A DNA stretch of 64,000 bases, taken from contig JACCEK010000001.1 in NCBI GenBank assembly GCA_020112395.1, forward strand, positions 620,001 through 684,000, written 5' to 3'. The DNA comes from Aerococcaceae bacterium DSM 111021 (lineage in GTDB: Bacteria; Bacillota; Bacilli; Lactobacillales; Aerococcaceae). Each line of letters starts with the position of its first letter. Within the stretch, counting starts at the first letter, position 1. A model generated the notes under the pieces. It ran no database searches, was not told the DNA's origin, and saw nothing but the letters and a program-made list of their open reading frames with translations. The position numbers and the translations under genes were made by a program. Below are positions 63,526-64,000 of this stretch, piece after piece.

Positions 63526-63772
63526 GAGTTTTTACAATACAAATTGTTACACATCATTGTTTTACCAACATATAATACAGTTTTTAATTCTGTTTCATTA
63601 TCCATCCCTTATATCATGTGATTGTGTGAGCATTGTTTTGATCTGTTATATAACAACATTGTTTTAATTATTATTACATTTGGATATCTTCGTAAAACTA
63701 GAAAATAGAAAATCGTCAGCACCATAAGATATCAATATACATTCAAGCTACTAAGAGGAAAAATTTAATCAC
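63526..63772. other. Spacer between adhE promoter and the pflA terminator
   Basis: AT-rich with no coding frame above about 30 codons and no recognised RNA. It contains a TTGTATTGTAA / TGTGTAACAATTTG stretch near 63535-63555 that may be a further weak Rex half-site. Confidence 0.3.
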
Positions 63773-63810
63773 AAAAAAAGCGTAACACTCTCTGTCAGTG
63801 CTACGCTTTC
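63773..63810 (-). terminator. Terminator of pflA
   Basis: AAGCGTAGCACT / AGTGTTACGCTT hairpin followed by a seven-T run on the minus strand, 16 bp past the pflA stop. Confidence 0.86.
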
Positions 63811-63825
63811 TATAGTAAAACCTAT

Positions 63826-64000
63826 TTAATCATCTAGATAACCTTTGTAACGCTCTGTTCTCAGTAATCGCTTCGCATTCTCAACCCGCTCGACTGAAGG
63901 CGGCTCTACCCCTTTTAAGCGATAAGGTATACCAAGTGCTTCGTATTTATACACACCTAGCTTGTGATATGGTAGAACTTCAAATTTACGCACATTACTT
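63826..64000 (-). CDS. pflA: Pyruvate formate-lyase activating enzyme, C-terminal fragment (cut by window edge)
   Basis: The last 57 codons of a gene entering from beyond the window. FEVLPYHKLGVYKYEALGIP and LKGVEPPSVERVENAKRLL, ending YKGYLDD, are the characteristic C terminus of PflA. This radical-SAM enzyme activates pyruvate formate-lyase. Together with adhE and nrdDG it shows an anaerobic lifestyle. pflB is expected just outside the window. Confidence 0.93.
   Translation of the reverse strand, partial: SNVRKFEVLPYHKLGVYKYEALGIPYRLKGVEPPSVERVENAKRLLRTERYKGYLDD

Overview
The window is chromosomal DNA of a low-GC, AT-rich Gram-positive bacterium. Strong AGGAGG-type ribosome binding sites, frequent TTG/GTG starts, T-box control of serS, an Spx/MecA/CoiA/PepF cluster, NrdR boxes and a fermentative gene set (adhE, pflA, nrdDG) point to the order Lactobacillales, probably a Carnobacteriaceae/Aerococcaceae/Enterococcaceae-like, facultatively anaerobic genus. 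No phage, CRISPR array or intact transposon is visible. Most genes lie on the minus strand in short operons closed by strong palindromic terminators.

Layout. 1-6.6 kb: a cut-off lipoprotein, an AI-2E-type permease, a lactonase, uppP, serS behind a T-box leader, trmL and an L25/Ctc protein. 6.8-18.7 kb: a flavin-based extracellular electron transfer (EET) set: eetA, dmkA, fmnB (apbE), pplA, dmkB, ndh2 and eetB. Unrelated genes (prsA, ytxH, hit, a DUF1801 gene) and two unknown genes lie among them, so the set is scattered instead of forming one operon. 18.8-26 kb: tRNA-Arg(CCG), an NAD-type isocitrate dehydrogenase with a CitMHS citrate transporter, then pepF, coiA, mecA and spx. 26.3-36.4 kb: trpS, an ArAE-type exporter, an L,D-transpeptidase, a DsbA/FrnE protein, a GNAT enzyme and the glycine cleavage operon gcvT-H-PA-PB.

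36.6-44.5 kb: an M20 amidohydrolase with a VOC protein, small membrane proteins, and an MhqR-like quinone-stress operon (MarR regulator, two ring-cleaving dioxygenases, flavin reductase, esterase) preceded by three near-identical ATCTCGnnTTCGA boxes. 44.5-51.5 kb: nrdD-nrdG behind two NrdR boxes, six 41-bp tandem repeats, a VOC protein, a secreted duplicated-domain protein, and a TipA-like MerR regulator behind a 19-bp-spacer promoter, next to a MATE pump. 51.6-64 kb: an ABC importer behind a lysine riboswitch, a second AI-2E-type permease, an AEC permease, a metallophosphoesterase, a DUF998 membrane protein, an HhH fusion protein, adhE with a Rex-like site inside its promoter, and the 3' end of pflA.

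How it works together. The EET genes supply an NADH dehydrogenase (Ndh2), a dedicated demethylmenaquinone branch (DmkA/DmkB), membrane helpers (EetA/EetB), the flavin transferase FmnB and its flavinylated lipoprotein PplA, that is, a route from NADH to extracellular acceptors. This is a second outlet for reducing equivalents beside AdhE. The MhqR-like operon would handle quinone electrophiles. The most unusual points are the EET set itself (dispersed, EetA missing two expected cysteines, PplA with eight acidic 12-residue repeats and a decayed second FMN domain), two normally lipidated exported proteins without a lipobox, a 47-bp insertion-sequence-end-like palindrome serving as a terminator, the 41-bp tandem repeats, and several small genes or RNA candidates in the longer gaps.
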